This document shows, one piece after another, positions 9,194 through 17,801 of a DNA stretch of 64,000 bases. This DNA comes from Actinopolyspora mortivallis DSM 44261 (lineage in GTDB: Bacteria; Actinomycetota; Actinomycetes; Mycobacteriales; Pseudonocardiaceae). How positions within the stretch are numbered: position 1 is the first letter of the stretch; each line of letters starts with the position of its first letter. The stretch lies in the NCBI RefSeq assembly GCF_000384035.1, contig NZ_KB913024.1, positions 439,317-503,316 of the forward strand, read 5' to 3'. Position numbers and translations under genes: made by a program. The notes under the pieces were generated by a model that was not told where the DNA came from, made no database searches, and saw nothing but the letters and a program-made list of their open reading frames with translations.

Positions 9194-9823
9194 TCACTCG
9201 TTGGCGGTCTCGTTCTCGGAGGCCTCCTCGACGACACCCGCGCCGCTGGTGTCGATCTCGGACTCCATGTCGGCCTCCGTGGGGGATTCGGAGACGTTGG
9301 CCACCAGGACGTCCTCACCACTCTGCAGGGTGGCACCGGAGGGCAGCGGCACGTCCGGGGCGTGGAACTGGGTTCCCGCCTCGGCGTCCTGGACCGAGAT
9401 CTCCAGGTGCTCCGGGATGTGCATGGTCTCGGCCTCGATCTGGATCTCGTTGGCGTCCTGCGAGACCAGGGTTCCCGGCGCGGCGTTGCCGGTGACCACC
9501 ACCGGCACGCTGACGGAGACCTTCCCGCCGCGCTTGACCGGCATCATGTCCACGTGCTCGATGTAGTTCTTGGTCGGGTGGGTGGTGATCTCCTTGCACA
9601 GCGCGAGCTCGTTCTTGTCACCCGCGATGTCGAGGGTCAGCACCGCGTTGCGGCCGTTCTCCCTGATCACCCTGGCGAACTCCACCGTGGGCAGGGTCAG
9701 GTACTTCGGCTCGATGCCCTGTCCGTGCAGGACGGCGGGGACCCTGCCGGCGCGCCGGGTCCGGCGCGCGGCACCCTTGCCGAACTCGGTGCGCTGTTCC
9801 ACTGCGAGGCGTATATCGGCCAC
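9194..9823 (-). CDS. rplY: 50S ribosomal protein L25/general stress protein Ctc
   Basis: 209 residues. The N-terminal L25 domain (RTEFGKGAARRTRRAGRVPA and LHGQGIEP) binds 5S rRNA. The C-terminal half is the TL5/CTC beta domain (VPVVVTGNAAPGTLVSQ…), followed by an acidic tail rich in Glu and Ser. The start is the GTG at 9823 because it begins VADIRLAVEQR like other family members and has an AAGGAG site 10 nt upstream; the open frame upstream of it is not protein-like. It is followed by pth on the same strand. Confidence 0.95.
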   Translation of the reverse strand: MADIRLAVEQRTEFGKGAARRTRRAGRVPAVLHGQGIEPKYLTLPTVEFARVIRENGRNAVLTLDIAGDKNELALCKEITTHPTKNYIEHVDMMPVKRGGKVSVSVPVVVTGNAAPGTLVSQDANEIQIEAETMHIPEHLEISVQDAEAGTQFHAPDVPLPSGATLQSGEDVLVANVSESPTEADMESEIDTSGAGVVEEASENETANE

Positions 9824-10178
9824 GGTTACGTACTCCTTGGCTTCGGCTGAGTGTGTCAGTCGCTGGCCTGCGGCGGCGCGACGCGCGACTGGTCTGCTGG
9901 AACGGGGCGTCGAGCGCACACCGGAGTCCGAACCGGGGTCGATGCACCGGCCTGTCGCCGGTGACCACCAGCCGCCACGCCGATAACGCCGGGAGTGACC
10001 CGGCCTCGCCGAGGCAACCATGCCATTGTAGGTTCCCCTCTTCGGCCCTGGTTGGGCGGCCTCCCGGAGGATTTCCACCCTCAGGGGCGGCCCCGGAGGC
10101 ACGCGCCGCGTCCCGACACGCGCGCCGTGCGCGGCCGAATGCCTTCCCCACCCGTTCGGTGGATATTACGTTACCGGC
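9824..10178. other. intergenic region between divergent rplY and Nramp genes
   Basis: About 355 bp with no gene seen. On the minus strand a TACAAT box near 10020-10030 could be the -10 element for rplY-pth. On the plus strand TACGTT ends 6 nt before the ATG at 10179, so the transporter mRNA is probably leaderless. Confidence 0.4.
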
Positions 10179-11453
10179 ATGAGTGCGGAGACCACGGAGA
10201 GAGATCCCGCGAACACGGGATGGGGCAGCCGGTTACGACGAGTCGGGCCCGGAATCATGGCCGCCGCCACCGGAGTGGGGGCCGGGGATCTGGTCGCCAC
10301 GCTGGTGGCCGGCTCCCGCTTCGGCTACACCCTGTTCTGGGCGATCGTGCTCGGCACGGTCTTCAAACTCGGGCTGGGGGAGGCCGTGGGTCGGTGGCAT
10401 CTCGGCTCGAAACGGACGATGATGGCCGGATGGCGTTCCCTCGGGCGCTGGACGATGTGGTTCTTCGGCGGTTACGTCGTGGTCTGGGGGTTCGTCTACG
10501 GGGCGACGGCCATGTCCGCCACCGGTCTGCCGCTGAACGCGCTGTTCCCCGGCATCTCCGTGCGCTACTGGGGGATGTTCTGCGGGGTGGTCGGCCTGGC
10601 CCTGGTGTGGTTCGGTCGCTACCGGGCGCTGGAACGCCTCATGACCGTGCTCGTCGGGGTCATGTTCGTCACCGTGGTGGGCACGGCCGTGCTGGTGGCC
10701 CCCGACCTGACCGCCCTGGCCGGAGGGGCGGTGCCGCGGCTGCCAGACGGCTCCCTGATCTACGTGCTCGGCCTGATAGGTGGAGTGGGCGGAACCATCA
10801 CCATGGCCGCCTACGGTTACTGGACCCTGGCGAAGGGGTGGCGCGGCCCCGGCTGGATCCCCTTCATGCGCACCGACAACGCGGTCGGCTACCTCACCAC
10901 GGGCGTGTTCGTGGTGGCCATGTTGATCGTCGGTTCGGAGCTGCTGCTCGGGCAGGGGATCACCGACGACGACCGCGGTCTGCTCGAACTGGGCGGACGG
11001 CTGGCCGCCGAGTACGGGCAGTGGGCGCGGCTGCCGTTCCTGATCGGTTTCCTCGCCGTCACCTTCACCTCGTTGCTGGGGGTGTGGAACGGGGTGAGCC
11101 TGATGTTCGCCGACTGGTGGCGCACGTGGCGGACGGAGCCGTCCACGACCTCCGGCGGGGAGCACGGGAACGGTCTGCTGCGCAGCGCCGCCTACCGGGG
11201 GTACGTGCTGTGGCTGACGGTGCCGCCGATGAGTCTGTTGTTCTTCGACCGGCCGTTCCAGCTGACGATCCTCTACGGGGTGCTCGGGGCGCTGTTCATG
11301 CCGTTTTTGGCGGGAACGCTGCTGTTCCTGCTGAACTCGCGGCGCATGCCCGAGGCGTACCGTTCCGGCTGGGTGTCCAACGTGGTGCTGAGCCTGTGCC
11401 TGGTGCTGTTCGCGGTGCTGGCCGCGCACAAACTGCTCGGCTACCTGACCTAG
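10179..11453 (+). CDS. Nramp-family divalent metal transporter, non-canonical metal site
   Basis: 424 residues with about 11 hydrophobic segments, matching the Nramp (LeuT-fold) size and spacing. The first helix block GPGIMAAATGVGAGDLVATL corresponds to the Nramp TM1 block that normally contains D-P-G-N. The later GGVGGTITMAAYGYW corresponds to the TM6 block that normally contains M-P-H. Here DPGN reads as GAGD and the MPH triad is absent, so the classic Mn/Fe ligands are missing. It could carry another divalent ion (Mg2+, for instance) or a different substrate; this is inference. The ATG is preceded by TACGTT, fitting a leaderless transcript. It is a single gene ending at a strong hairpin. 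Confidence 0.8.
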   Translation: MSAETTERDPANTGWGSRLRRVGPGIMAAATGVGAGDLVATLVAGSRFGYTLFWAIVLGTVFKLGLGEAVGRWHLGSKRTMMAGWRSLGRWTMWFFGGYVVVWGFVYGATAMSATGLPLNALFPGISVRYWGMFCGVVGLALVWFGRYRALERLMTVLVGVMFVTVVGTAVLVAPDLTALAGGAVPRLPDGSLIYVLGLIGGVGGTITMAAYGYWTLAKGWRGPGWIPFMRTDNAVGYLTTGVFVVAMLIVGSELLLGQGITDDDRGLLELGGRLAAEYGQWARLPFLIGFLAVTFTSLLGVWNGVSLMFADWWRTWRTEPSTTSGGEHGNGLLRSAAYRGYVLWLTVPPMSLLFFDRPFQLTILYGVLGALFMPFLAGTLLFLLNSRRMPEAYRSGWVSNVVLSLCLVLFAVLAAHKLLGYLT

Positions 11454-11476
11454 AAGGCCCGTGCGGTGCCGCCCTC

Positions 11477-11504
11477 GGGGGCGGTTCCGCGTGGAACCGC
11501 CCCC
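11477..11504. terminator. bidirectional hairpin between convergent genes
   Basis: Perfect 12-bp GC-rich stem (11477-11488 against 11493-11504) with a GCGT loop. It lies in the 73-bp gap between the convergent Nramp and prs genes and probably serves both. Confidence 0.75.
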
Positions 11505-11526
11505 CGGCCGGGACGTACTCGCAGCG

Positions 11527-12513
11527 TCACGCCTGGCCGTTGAACAGGCCGGTCACCGAACCGTCCTCGAACACCTGGTGCACCGCCTTGGCGATCAGCG
11601 GCGCGATCGAGAGCACGGTGAGCTTCTCGAAACGCTTCTCCTCCGGGATGGGCAGCGTGTTGGTCAGCACCACCTGCTTGGCGCCGCTGTTGGACAGCCG
11701 CTCCACGGCCGGTCCGGACAGCACACCGTGCGTCGCGGCGATGATCACGTCCTTGGCGCCCGCCTGCAGGAGTTGCTCGGTGGCCTTGACGATGGTGCCG
11801 CCGGTGTCGATCATGTCGTCCACCAGTACGCACAGTCGGTTCTCCACGTCACCGACCACGCGGTTGGCCACGACCTCGTTGGGCTTGCTGGGGTCGCGCG
11901 TCTTGTGGATGAAGGCGAGCGGGGTGCCGCCGAGGTTGTCCGCCCACTTCTCGGCGACCCGGACCCGGCCGGAGTCCGGGGAGACGACCGTGATCGGCTC
12001 CTCGGAGTAGGCCTCCTTGATGTAGTCGGACAGCACGGTCTGGGCGAGCAGGTGGTCGACCGGGCCGTCGAAGAAGCCCTGGATCTGGTCGGTGTGCAGG
12101 TCGACGGTGAGGATGCGGTCGGCACCGGCCGTCTTGAACAGGTCGGCCATCAGCCGGGCCGAGATGGGCTCGCGTCCCTTGTGCTTCTTGTCCTGGCGCG
12201 CGTAGGCGTAGAACGGCATGACCACGGTGATGCGCTTGGCGCTGCCCCGCTTCAGGGCGTCCACCATGACCAGCTGCTCCATCACCGCCTCGTTGATCGG
12301 GTCGCTGTGCGACTGGATCACGAAGGCGTCACAGCCGCGCACCGACTCGTCGTAGCGGACGAAGATCTCGCCGTTGGCGAACTCGTAGGCGGCCTGCGGC
12401 GTGACGTTGACGTCCAGGTACTTGGCGACCTCCTCGGCCAGTTCCGGGTGGCTGCGTCCCGAGAAAAGCTTGAGACTCTTCTTCGGTGTCGCAGACATGG
12501 CACTCACGGTCAT
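11527..12513 (-). CDS. prs: ribose-phosphate pyrophosphokinase
   Basis: 328 residues, normal for class I PRPP synthetase. It makes PRPP from ribose 5-phosphate and ATP for nucleotide, His and Trp synthesis. Seen are the ATP-binding flexible loop (ARQDKKHKGREPISARLMA), the metal-binding DLHTDQIQGFFDGPVDHL, and the PRPP loop VLVDDMIDTGGTI. The ATG at 12513 has a GGGAGGGG ribosome site; the frame continues upstream but is not protein-like. It sits 34 nt after glmU on the same strand, the conserved glmU-prs pair (Rv1018c-Rv1017c). Confidence 0.97.
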   Translation of the reverse strand: MTVSAMSATPKKSLKLFSGRSHPELAEEVAKYLDVNVTPQAAYEFANGEIFVRYDESVRGCDAFVIQSHSDPINEAVMEQLVMVDALKRGSAKRITVVMPFYAYARQDKKHKGREPISARLMADLFKTAGADRILTVDLHTDQIQGFFDGPVDHLLAQTVLSDYIKEAYSEEPITVVSPDSGRVRVAEKWADNLGGTPLAFIHKTRDPSKPNEVVANRVVGDVENRLCVLVDDMIDTGGTIVKATEQLLQAGAKDVIIAATHGVLSGPAVERLSNSGAKQVVLTNTLPIPEEKRFEKLTVLSIAPLIAKAVHQVFEDGSVTGLFNGQA

Positions 12514-12547
12514 CGTCCCCTCCCGTTGACGCTGCAAGACTCGGCTG

Positions 12548-14047
12548 TCACTCGTCGGTTTCGGCGGACTGGTCACGGTCGGCCAGCGCACGCCGGGCGG
12601 CCTCGTCGGCGGCGGTGCCGGGACGCTTCTCGGCGACCCAGCCCTCGATGTTGCGTTGCCTCCCTCGGGCCACCGCCATCGCACCGGGGGGAACGTCCTC
12701 GGTGATGACCGATCCGGCCGCGGTGTAGGCACCGTCCTCGACCCGCACGGGAGCCACGAACATGTTGTCGGCACCGGTCCGCGCGTGGGAACCGATCACC
12801 GTGTGGTGCTTGGCCACCCCGTCGTAGTTGACGAAGACCGTGGCGGCCCCGATGTTGCTGTGCTCCCCGATCGTGGCGTCCCCGACGTAGCTCAGGTGTG
12901 GGACCTTACTTCCCGCTCCGATCTCGGCGTTCTTCGCCTCGACGAAAGTGCCCACCTTGCCCTCGGCACCCACTCGGGTGCCGGAACGAAGATAGGCGAA
13001 CGGTCCCACGGAGGCGTGAGGAGCCACCTCGGCGCTCTCCCCGTGGGTGCGTACCACCCGGGCACCGGTGGCCACCGCGCAGTCGGTCAGCGTGGTGTCC
13101 GGGCCCACCTGAGCCCCTTCGGCGACGCTGGTGTCCCCGCGCAGCTGGACGTTCGGTTCGAGCACCACGTCCCGGCCGAGGGTGACTCCGCTGTCCAGCC
13201 ACACGCTGGAGGGATCGGTCACGGTGACACCCTCGCGCATCCAGTGCCGCAGCAGCCTGCGGTTGTACTCCGCGGCCACGGAGGCCAGCTGCACCCGGTC
13301 GTTGACCCCCTCGACGAGCCAGTTGTCCGCGCACACCAGCGCCCCGGTGCCGCGACCGCGCTTCCGGGCGATTCCGATCACGTCCGTGAGATACAGCTCA
13401 CCCTGGGAGTTGTCCGTGGACAGTAGCCCCAACGCCTCGGTGAGGAACTCCGCGTCGAAGGCGTAGACCCCGGAGTTGATTTCGGAGAGGGCGGCCTGTT
13501 CCGGGGTGGCGTCCTTCTGCTCCACGATGGCGGTGACCTCGCCCTCGTGGTCGCGCAGGATCCTCCCGTAGCCGTGCGGATCCTCGACCACGGCGGTGAG
13601 CACGGTGACCGCGTCCCCGCGGCGGCGGTGCTCGCGAAGCAGGTTCTCCAGGGTCTCGGCGTCCAGCAGCGGAATGTCCCCGTAGGTGACCAGCACGGTC
13701 CCCCGCGGTCTCCGCTGTTCCGTCGCGCACCGGACCGCGTGCCCGGTGCCGAGCTGTTCGTGCTGCACCACGGGGGTGATCTCGCGGTCGAGTTCGGATC
13801 GCAGTCGTGTGAGATGTTCACCGACGGCCTGTCCGCCGTGCCCGATCACCACGCTCAACTCGTCGGGTGCGACACCCGCCGCGGCGCGAACCGCGTGTTC
13901 GAGCAGTGGTCTGCCCGCGATCCGGTGCAGCACCTTCGGGGTCGCGGATTTCATGCGAGTGCCTTCGCCCGCGGCCAGCACGAGCACACTCACCGGGTCG
14001 GAGGACATGCCGTCCGAAGGCGGCTGGGCAGTGACGCCCTCGAGCAT
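12548..14047 (-). CDS. glmU: bifunctional GlmU: GlcNAc-1-P uridyltransferase and GlcN-1-P acetyltransferase
   Basis: 499 residues. It makes UDP-GlcNAc for the cell wall in two steps. The N-terminal pyrophosphorylase has the signature LAAGEGTRMKSATPKVLH. Further on are VTYGDIPLLDAETLENL and the Mg-binding INSGVYAFDAE. The C-terminal left-handed beta helix has the acetyltransferase residues in TFVEAKNAEIG, LSYVGDATIGE, FVNYDG and AYTAAGSVI. The start at 14047 (MLEGVTAQ…) has a GAGGGAGAG ribosome site; a start at 14008 (MSSDPVSVLVLAAGEG) is possible but lacks one. The acidic tail ends in DRDQSAETDE. It is followed by prs. Confidence 0.96.
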   Translation of the reverse strand: MLEGVTAQPPSDGMSSDPVSVLVLAAGEGTRMKSATPKVLHRIAGRPLLEHAVRAAAGVAPDELSVVIGHGGQAVGEHLTRLRSELDREITPVVQHEQLGTGHAVRCATEQRRPRGTVLVTYGDIPLLDAETLENLLREHRRRGDAVTVLTAVVEDPHGYGRILRDHEGEVTAIVEQKDATPEQAALSEINSGVYAFDAEFLTEALGLLSTDNSQGELYLTDVIGIARKRGRGTGALVCADNWLVEGVNDRVQLASVAAEYNRRLLRHWMREGVTVTDPSSVWLDSGVTLGRDVVLEPNVQLRGDTSVAEGAQVGPDTTLTDCAVATGARVVRTHGESAEVAPHASVGPFAYLRSGTRVGAEGKVGTFVEAKNAEIGAGSKVPHLSYVGDATIGEHSNIGAATVFVNYDGVAKHHTVIGSHARTGADNMFVAPVRVEDGAYTAAGSVITEDVPPGAMAVARGRQRNIEGWVAEKRPGTAADEAARRALADRDQSAETDE

Positions 14048-14318
14048 CGATGCTCTCCCTCGGAGTCCAGCGGTTTCGACGTCGACACACCGTACCCGTC
14101 CGTAGGCGGTGCCGGATTCCACGGAAACCGACCCGTGCGGTCACGGGAGGAACGATGCGCCTGTGACGTCCAATCGGGTGAAGGGTAACCGTCCGGACGC
14201 CGTAGCGGACCGCTGCCCCGGCTCGTACGAACGTCCCGGTGCGCCTGCGCGAGACATGTTACCCCTCGTGTGCGGCGTGTGCCCGCAGAACATCGGCCCT
14301 GTTCGTCCCCGACGGGAC

Positions 14319-16052
14319 TCAGGTCGCCTCCGGCGGGATCCACAGGGGCTGTTCGGAGGAGATCTCCTGGGTGGAGTCCGTGGAGACCGCGACCACCCGG
14401 TTCCCCCCGAGCCGCTTGGCGCGGTACATGGCCATGTCCGCCCGCGCCAGCACCTCGCTGGCGTCCTCGTGGGGCTGCATCGCCACCACACCGATGGACA
14501 GCGTCACCCCCCGGGACAGGGAGGCGGGCAGTTCGGCCACGGCGTGCACGGTGCGCTCCAACGCGCTCTCCGAGGCCTGCAACGGAACCCCGGGCAGCAG
14601 CACCACGAACTCGTCACCGCCGTAGCGGGAGACCAGGTCGTCGGCCCGCAGGGTGTCGCTGAGCGTGCGGGCGATCACCCGCAGCACCTCGTCGCCCTCG
14701 GCGTGGGAACGCTGGTCGTTGACCTCCTTGAACCCGTCCAGGTCCACCAGGGCGACCGAGAGCGGCTGGGCCTCGGGTTCCTGCAGCAGGCTCTCCAGCT
14801 TCGCGTCCAGCGCTCTGCGGTTGGGCAGCCCGGTGAGCGGGTCGTGCATGGCCTGGCGCGTGATCGCGTGGTGCTGCCGGTTCAACCGTTGACGGTCCAA
14901 CCGGGCCTTCAGTGTGATGCTGCGGGAGGCCCGCATGTTCCACAGCTCCGTCTCCAGCTCCCGGGAGTACTCCCGCAGTGCGGGGGCGGCCTCCTCCGGA
15001 GACAGCTCGGAGTGCAGGGCGTACTCGCGCACCAGCGAGATACGCAGCCCCGGTTCGGAGACGTCCTCGGCGATCGCGTCCCTGGCTTCGAGCAGCACCT
15101 CGGTGGACCTGTCCGCGGCACCCGCCGCGCGGTGGCAGCGGGACAGCGCGATGGCGAGCACGATCCGCTCGCGTGTGGGCATGTCCTGCTCGGCCTCCGA
15201 GATCTCCGCGAGGCGCGCGACGTGTTCGGCGTCCGGATGTGCCAGGGCGGAGGCGGCCGCGAGCACGGGAAGCCGGTCGGCGTCCTGCATACCCGGGATG
15301 CGGGGGAACAGTGACTCCTGGGAGCGGCCGTCCATGGAGAGCGCGATCTGGGAGGCGGTGCCGAAACGCGCGTGCGCCTCGTCCTGCTTGCCGATCCGTT
15401 CCAGCCGCAGTCCCCAGCCGAGCAGCATCCGGCAGCGGTTGATCAGGTGCGTGGCGATCTCGTACGGGCCGCCGCTTTCCCGGATGCGGTGGTGGGCGCG
15501 GGCCATGACCTCGTCGGCCATGTCGTAGATCCCGAGCTGGGTGAGGACCCGACCGATGTCGATCAGCGCGGTGGCCAGCAGGCGTTCCCAGGAGCGCCGG
15601 CCGAGGGTCGCGTCCGGGACGAGGTCGTCGTCGAGGATGACCAGCGCCTCGGCCGCCTGGTTGAGCGCGTTGTCCTCGTTGCCGTCGATCAGGGCCAGTC
15701 GTCCCCGCAGGGCGTGGGCGTCGGCGCGCAGCACGTCGAGCCGGTGTCGGCGGGTGTGGGTGAGCAGCTCGTCGAGCAGCGGAACGGCCTGCTCGGCCAT
15801 TCCCGGGGCGCACAGCCGCAGCATCGAACCGCAGCACAGCAGCTGCCCGACCATCCTGGGGTTCCCCCGACGCCGGGCCTCGCTCAACAGTTCGTCGGCC
15901 TCGCGGAGGGCGGCCCGTCGTCCCTGGAGATCGCTGTGTTGACCGACGACCTGCAACTCGCGGGCGCGTCCCATCACCCACGCGTCGGAGACCTCGCCGA
16001 GCGAAGTAGCCGCTCCCTCCCGCGCGTCAACCACGTCGTCGCGCAGCGGCAC
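14319..16052 (-). CDS. GGDEF-domain protein (predicted diguanylate cyclase) with TPR-like N-terminal half
   Basis: 577 residues, no signal peptide and no membrane segment, so cytoplasmic. The first 370 residues are alpha-helical repeats of TPR/MalT type (RADAHALRGRLALIDGNEDN, LIDIGRVLTQLGIYDMADEV). After a coiled-coil linker (NMRASRSITLKARLDRQRL) comes a full GGDEF domain: MHDPLTGLPNRRALD, VALVDLDGFKEVND and the active loop RYGGDEFVVLLP. It should make cyclic di-GMP. The usual RxxD inhibitory site five residues before GGDEF is not clear (the stretch is LRADDLVSRYGGDEF). It is transcribed away from the tRNA-Gln gene and may be monocistronic. Confidence 0.9.
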   Translation of the reverse strand: MPLRDDVVDAREGAATSLGEVSDAWVMGRARELQVVGQHSDLQGRRAALREADELLSEARRRGNPRMVGQLLCCGSMLRLCAPGMAEQAVPLLDELLTHTRRHRLDVLRADAHALRGRLALIDGNEDNALNQAAEALVILDDDLVPDATLGRRSWERLLATALIDIGRVLTQLGIYDMADEVMARAHHRIRESGGPYEIATHLINRCRMLLGWGLRLERIGKQDEAHARFGTASQIALSMDGRSQESLFPRIPGMQDADRLPVLAAASALAHPDAEHVARLAEISEAEQDMPTRERIVLAIALSRCHRAAGAADRSTEVLLEARDAIAEDVSEPGLRISLVREYALHSELSPEEAAPALREYSRELETELWNMRASRSITLKARLDRQRLNRQHHAITRQAMHDPLTGLPNRRALDAKLESLLQEPEAQPLSVALVDLDGFKEVNDQRSHAEGDEVLRVIARTLSDTLRADDLVSRYGGDEFVVLLPGVPLQASESALERTVHAVAELPASLSRGVTLSIGVVAMQPHEDASEVLARADMAMYRAKRLGGNRVVAVSTDSTQEISSEQPLWIPPEAT

Positions 16053-16113
16053 ACACCCCCTGTCGGAGCCGACCCGTCCGGTCGGCGCGTGTTGTCAACT
16101 GGGGTGTCGGTCG

Positions 16114-16184
16114 CTCCGCCGCCAGGATTCGAACCTGGACTATCGGAACCAAAATCCGAGGTGCTGCCTTTACACTACGGCGGA
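16114..16184 (-). tRNA. tRNA-Gln (anticodon UUG)
   Basis: About 71 nt on the minus strand. The acceptor stem (TCCGCCG against CGGCGGA), the T arm with GGTTCGAATCC, and an anticodon stem TCGGA/TCCGA with loop TTTTGGT put UUG at positions 34-36. No CCA is encoded. The discriminator base is G. It lies upstream of the GGDEF gene on the same strand. Confidence 0.95.
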
Positions 16185-16496
16185 TCGCACGACACGACAT
16201 CGCACTGTCCGCACCACACCACGGGGTGCGGTCTCGACTTCGCAGCTTACCGACCACGCGGCGTGCTGGCGACGTCCGGCCGCTCGCTGTCGCGTCCGAG
16301 GTCATGATGTCATGCCCCCTCTCGGCGTCGACATCCGGATGGAGCCTGTGGTGTCCGAGTGTGGTGAGAGGTCCTCTCACCAGTGGTTTCCTCGCGTGGC
16401 CGGTGGGCCACGGCGGGTTCCCGTACGGTTCGCCGATCGACTGGCCGTGAGGTGTCGGTGCTGCCAGGGTTGGGTACGACGAAGGAACGCGGGAAA

Positions 16497-16529
16497 CCTA
16501 CGCCGCCGTAGGTTACGCTGCCGTAGGCT
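16497..16529 (+). promoter_or_regulatory. two tandem 16-bp palindromes over the desaturase promoter
   Basis: CCTACG-CCGC-CGTAGG (16497-16512, perfect arms) is followed, sharing one base, by GTTACG-CTGC-CGTAGG (16512-16527). The second one overlaps a TAGGCT box (16524-16529) that fits a -10 element. Two tandem palindromes covering -35 and -10 are the pattern of a dimer-pair TetR-type repressor. The regulator is not known; the TetR gene at 17802 is one candidate. Confidence 0.6.
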
Positions 16530-16653
16530 GAAAGGGGCATTCCGGTCGGTCCGGACCGGCAGGCGGGCGTACCGGGATGCCAGGCGGTGAGTGGACCGCT
16601 TTCGAACAGCCACTACGAAAACCCCCTTCTCAGAAGTCAGTAGAGGTAACCAA

Positions 16654-17622
16654 ATGACCGCACCGACCGAGAGCGCGGCCGCTGAGGAGCGGCCCCGCCG
16701 CCAGGCCCCCAAAGCCCTGACGGCGGGACGCCGTCCCCACCTCGCTCAGGCCCTGGTCTACGTGTTCGTCATAGTTCCGTTGATCGCGTTGGTAGCCGCC
16801 GTTCCCGCCGCCTGGGGGTGGGGACTGGGACCGGTGGACGTCTCGCTGGCCGTCTTCTTCTACGTGGTCAGCGGACTGGGGGTCACCGTCGGCTTCCACC
16901 GTCTGTTCACCCACAGGTCGTTCAAGACCAACCGGACCGTGCAGGTGCTGCTGGCCGTCTCCGGTATGAGCGCCGTGCAGGGGCCGGTGATCAACTGGGT
17001 GGCCGACCACCGCAGGCACCACGCCTACTCGGACCGAGAGGGCGACCCGCACTCGCCCTGGCGTTTCGGAAGCTCGGCGGCGGCCCTGGCCAAGGGATTC
17101 TGGTACGCCCACATGGGTTGGCTGTTCCAGCGGGACATGACCAACGCCGACCGCTTCGCCCCCGACCTGCTCAAGGACCGGGTGCTCTCCCGCGTCAACA
17201 GGCTCTTCCCGGTGTGGACGCTGGCCAGTTTCCTGGTGCCCGCGCTGCTGGGCGGGCTGATCACCTGGTCCTGGTGGGGAGCGCTCACCGCGTTCTTCTG
17301 GGCCGGGCTGGTCCGGGTCTCCGTGCTGCACCACGTCACCTGGTCGGTGAACTCGATCTGCCACATGATCGGTGAGCGCCCGTTCAAGAGCCGGGACCGG
17401 GCGGCCAACTTCTGGCCCCTGGCGATCGTGTCCTTCGGCGAGTCCTGGCACAACTCCCACCACGCGGACCCGACCTGCGCCCGACACGGGGTGCTCAAGG
17501 GGCAGCTGGACATCTCGGCCCGGACGATCTGGATGCTGGAGAAACTGGGCTGGGCCTGGAAGGTGCGTTGGCCCAGTGAGAAGCGGCTCAGCAGGATCTC
17601 GGCGACCGAGCAGGGGCACTGA
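16654..17622 (+). CDS. membrane acyl-CoA (delta-9 type) fatty-acid desaturase
   Basis: 322 residues. It puts a double bond into acyl chains using a di-iron centre. All three histidine boxes are present: HRLFTHRSF, HRRHHAYSDREGDPHSPW and ESWHNSHHADP, with membrane pairs between them (YVFVIVPLIALVAAVPAA near the start). The ATG at 16654 has GAGGTAA upstream; the frame before it is not protein-like. Promoter and operator-like palindromes lie about 125-157 bp upstream. Two overlapping GC hairpins follow it. The next gene is a TetR regulator on the same strand, and beyond that, divergently placed, a thioesterase, so the group looks lipid-related. Confidence 0.93.
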   Translation: MTAPTESAAAEERPRRQAPKALTAGRRPHLAQALVYVFVIVPLIALVAAVPAAWGWGLGPVDVSLAVFFYVVSGLGVTVGFHRLFTHRSFKTNRTVQVLLAVSGMSAVQGPVINWVADHRRHHAYSDREGDPHSPWRFGSSAAALAKGFWYAHMGWLFQRDMTNADRFAPDLLKDRVLSRVNRLFPVWTLASFLVPALLGGLITWSWWGALTAFFWAGLVRVSVLHHVTWSVNSICHMIGERPFKSRDRAANFWPLAIVSFGESWHNSHHADPTCARHGVLKGQLDISARTIWMLEKLGWAWKVRWPSEKRLSRISATEQGH

Positions 17623-17680
17623 CCGGCTCCGACCGGTTCCGGCCCCCCGGGCGGGCCGGCCGGGGGCGTCGGACGCCCCA

Positions 17681-17734
17681 GGGCCGGGCCCACTGGCCCG
17701 GCCCCTTCCCGGGGATTGGGGGCCCGGGAAGGGG
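17681..17734 (+). terminator. two overlapping GC-rich hairpins after the desaturase gene
   Basis: First stem 17681-17690 against 17695-17704 (10 bp, CACT loop). Second stem 17702-17713 against 17723-17734 (12 bp perfect, 9-nt loop). They share a few bases, so only one can form fully at a time. No T run follows, as is common in high-GC actinobacteria. Confidence 0.6.
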
Positions 17735-17801
17735 CGGGCGTAACGGGGCGCGTGCGCGGGCTCGCGGAGGGGGCGCCCCGGCGACGATAGGGTGGTGGCT
17801 C

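Noticed and set aside
10233-11429. Minus-strand open frame across the Nramp gene
   Set aside because: Very rich in His, Gln, Pro and Arg; antisense to a well-supported membrane protein.
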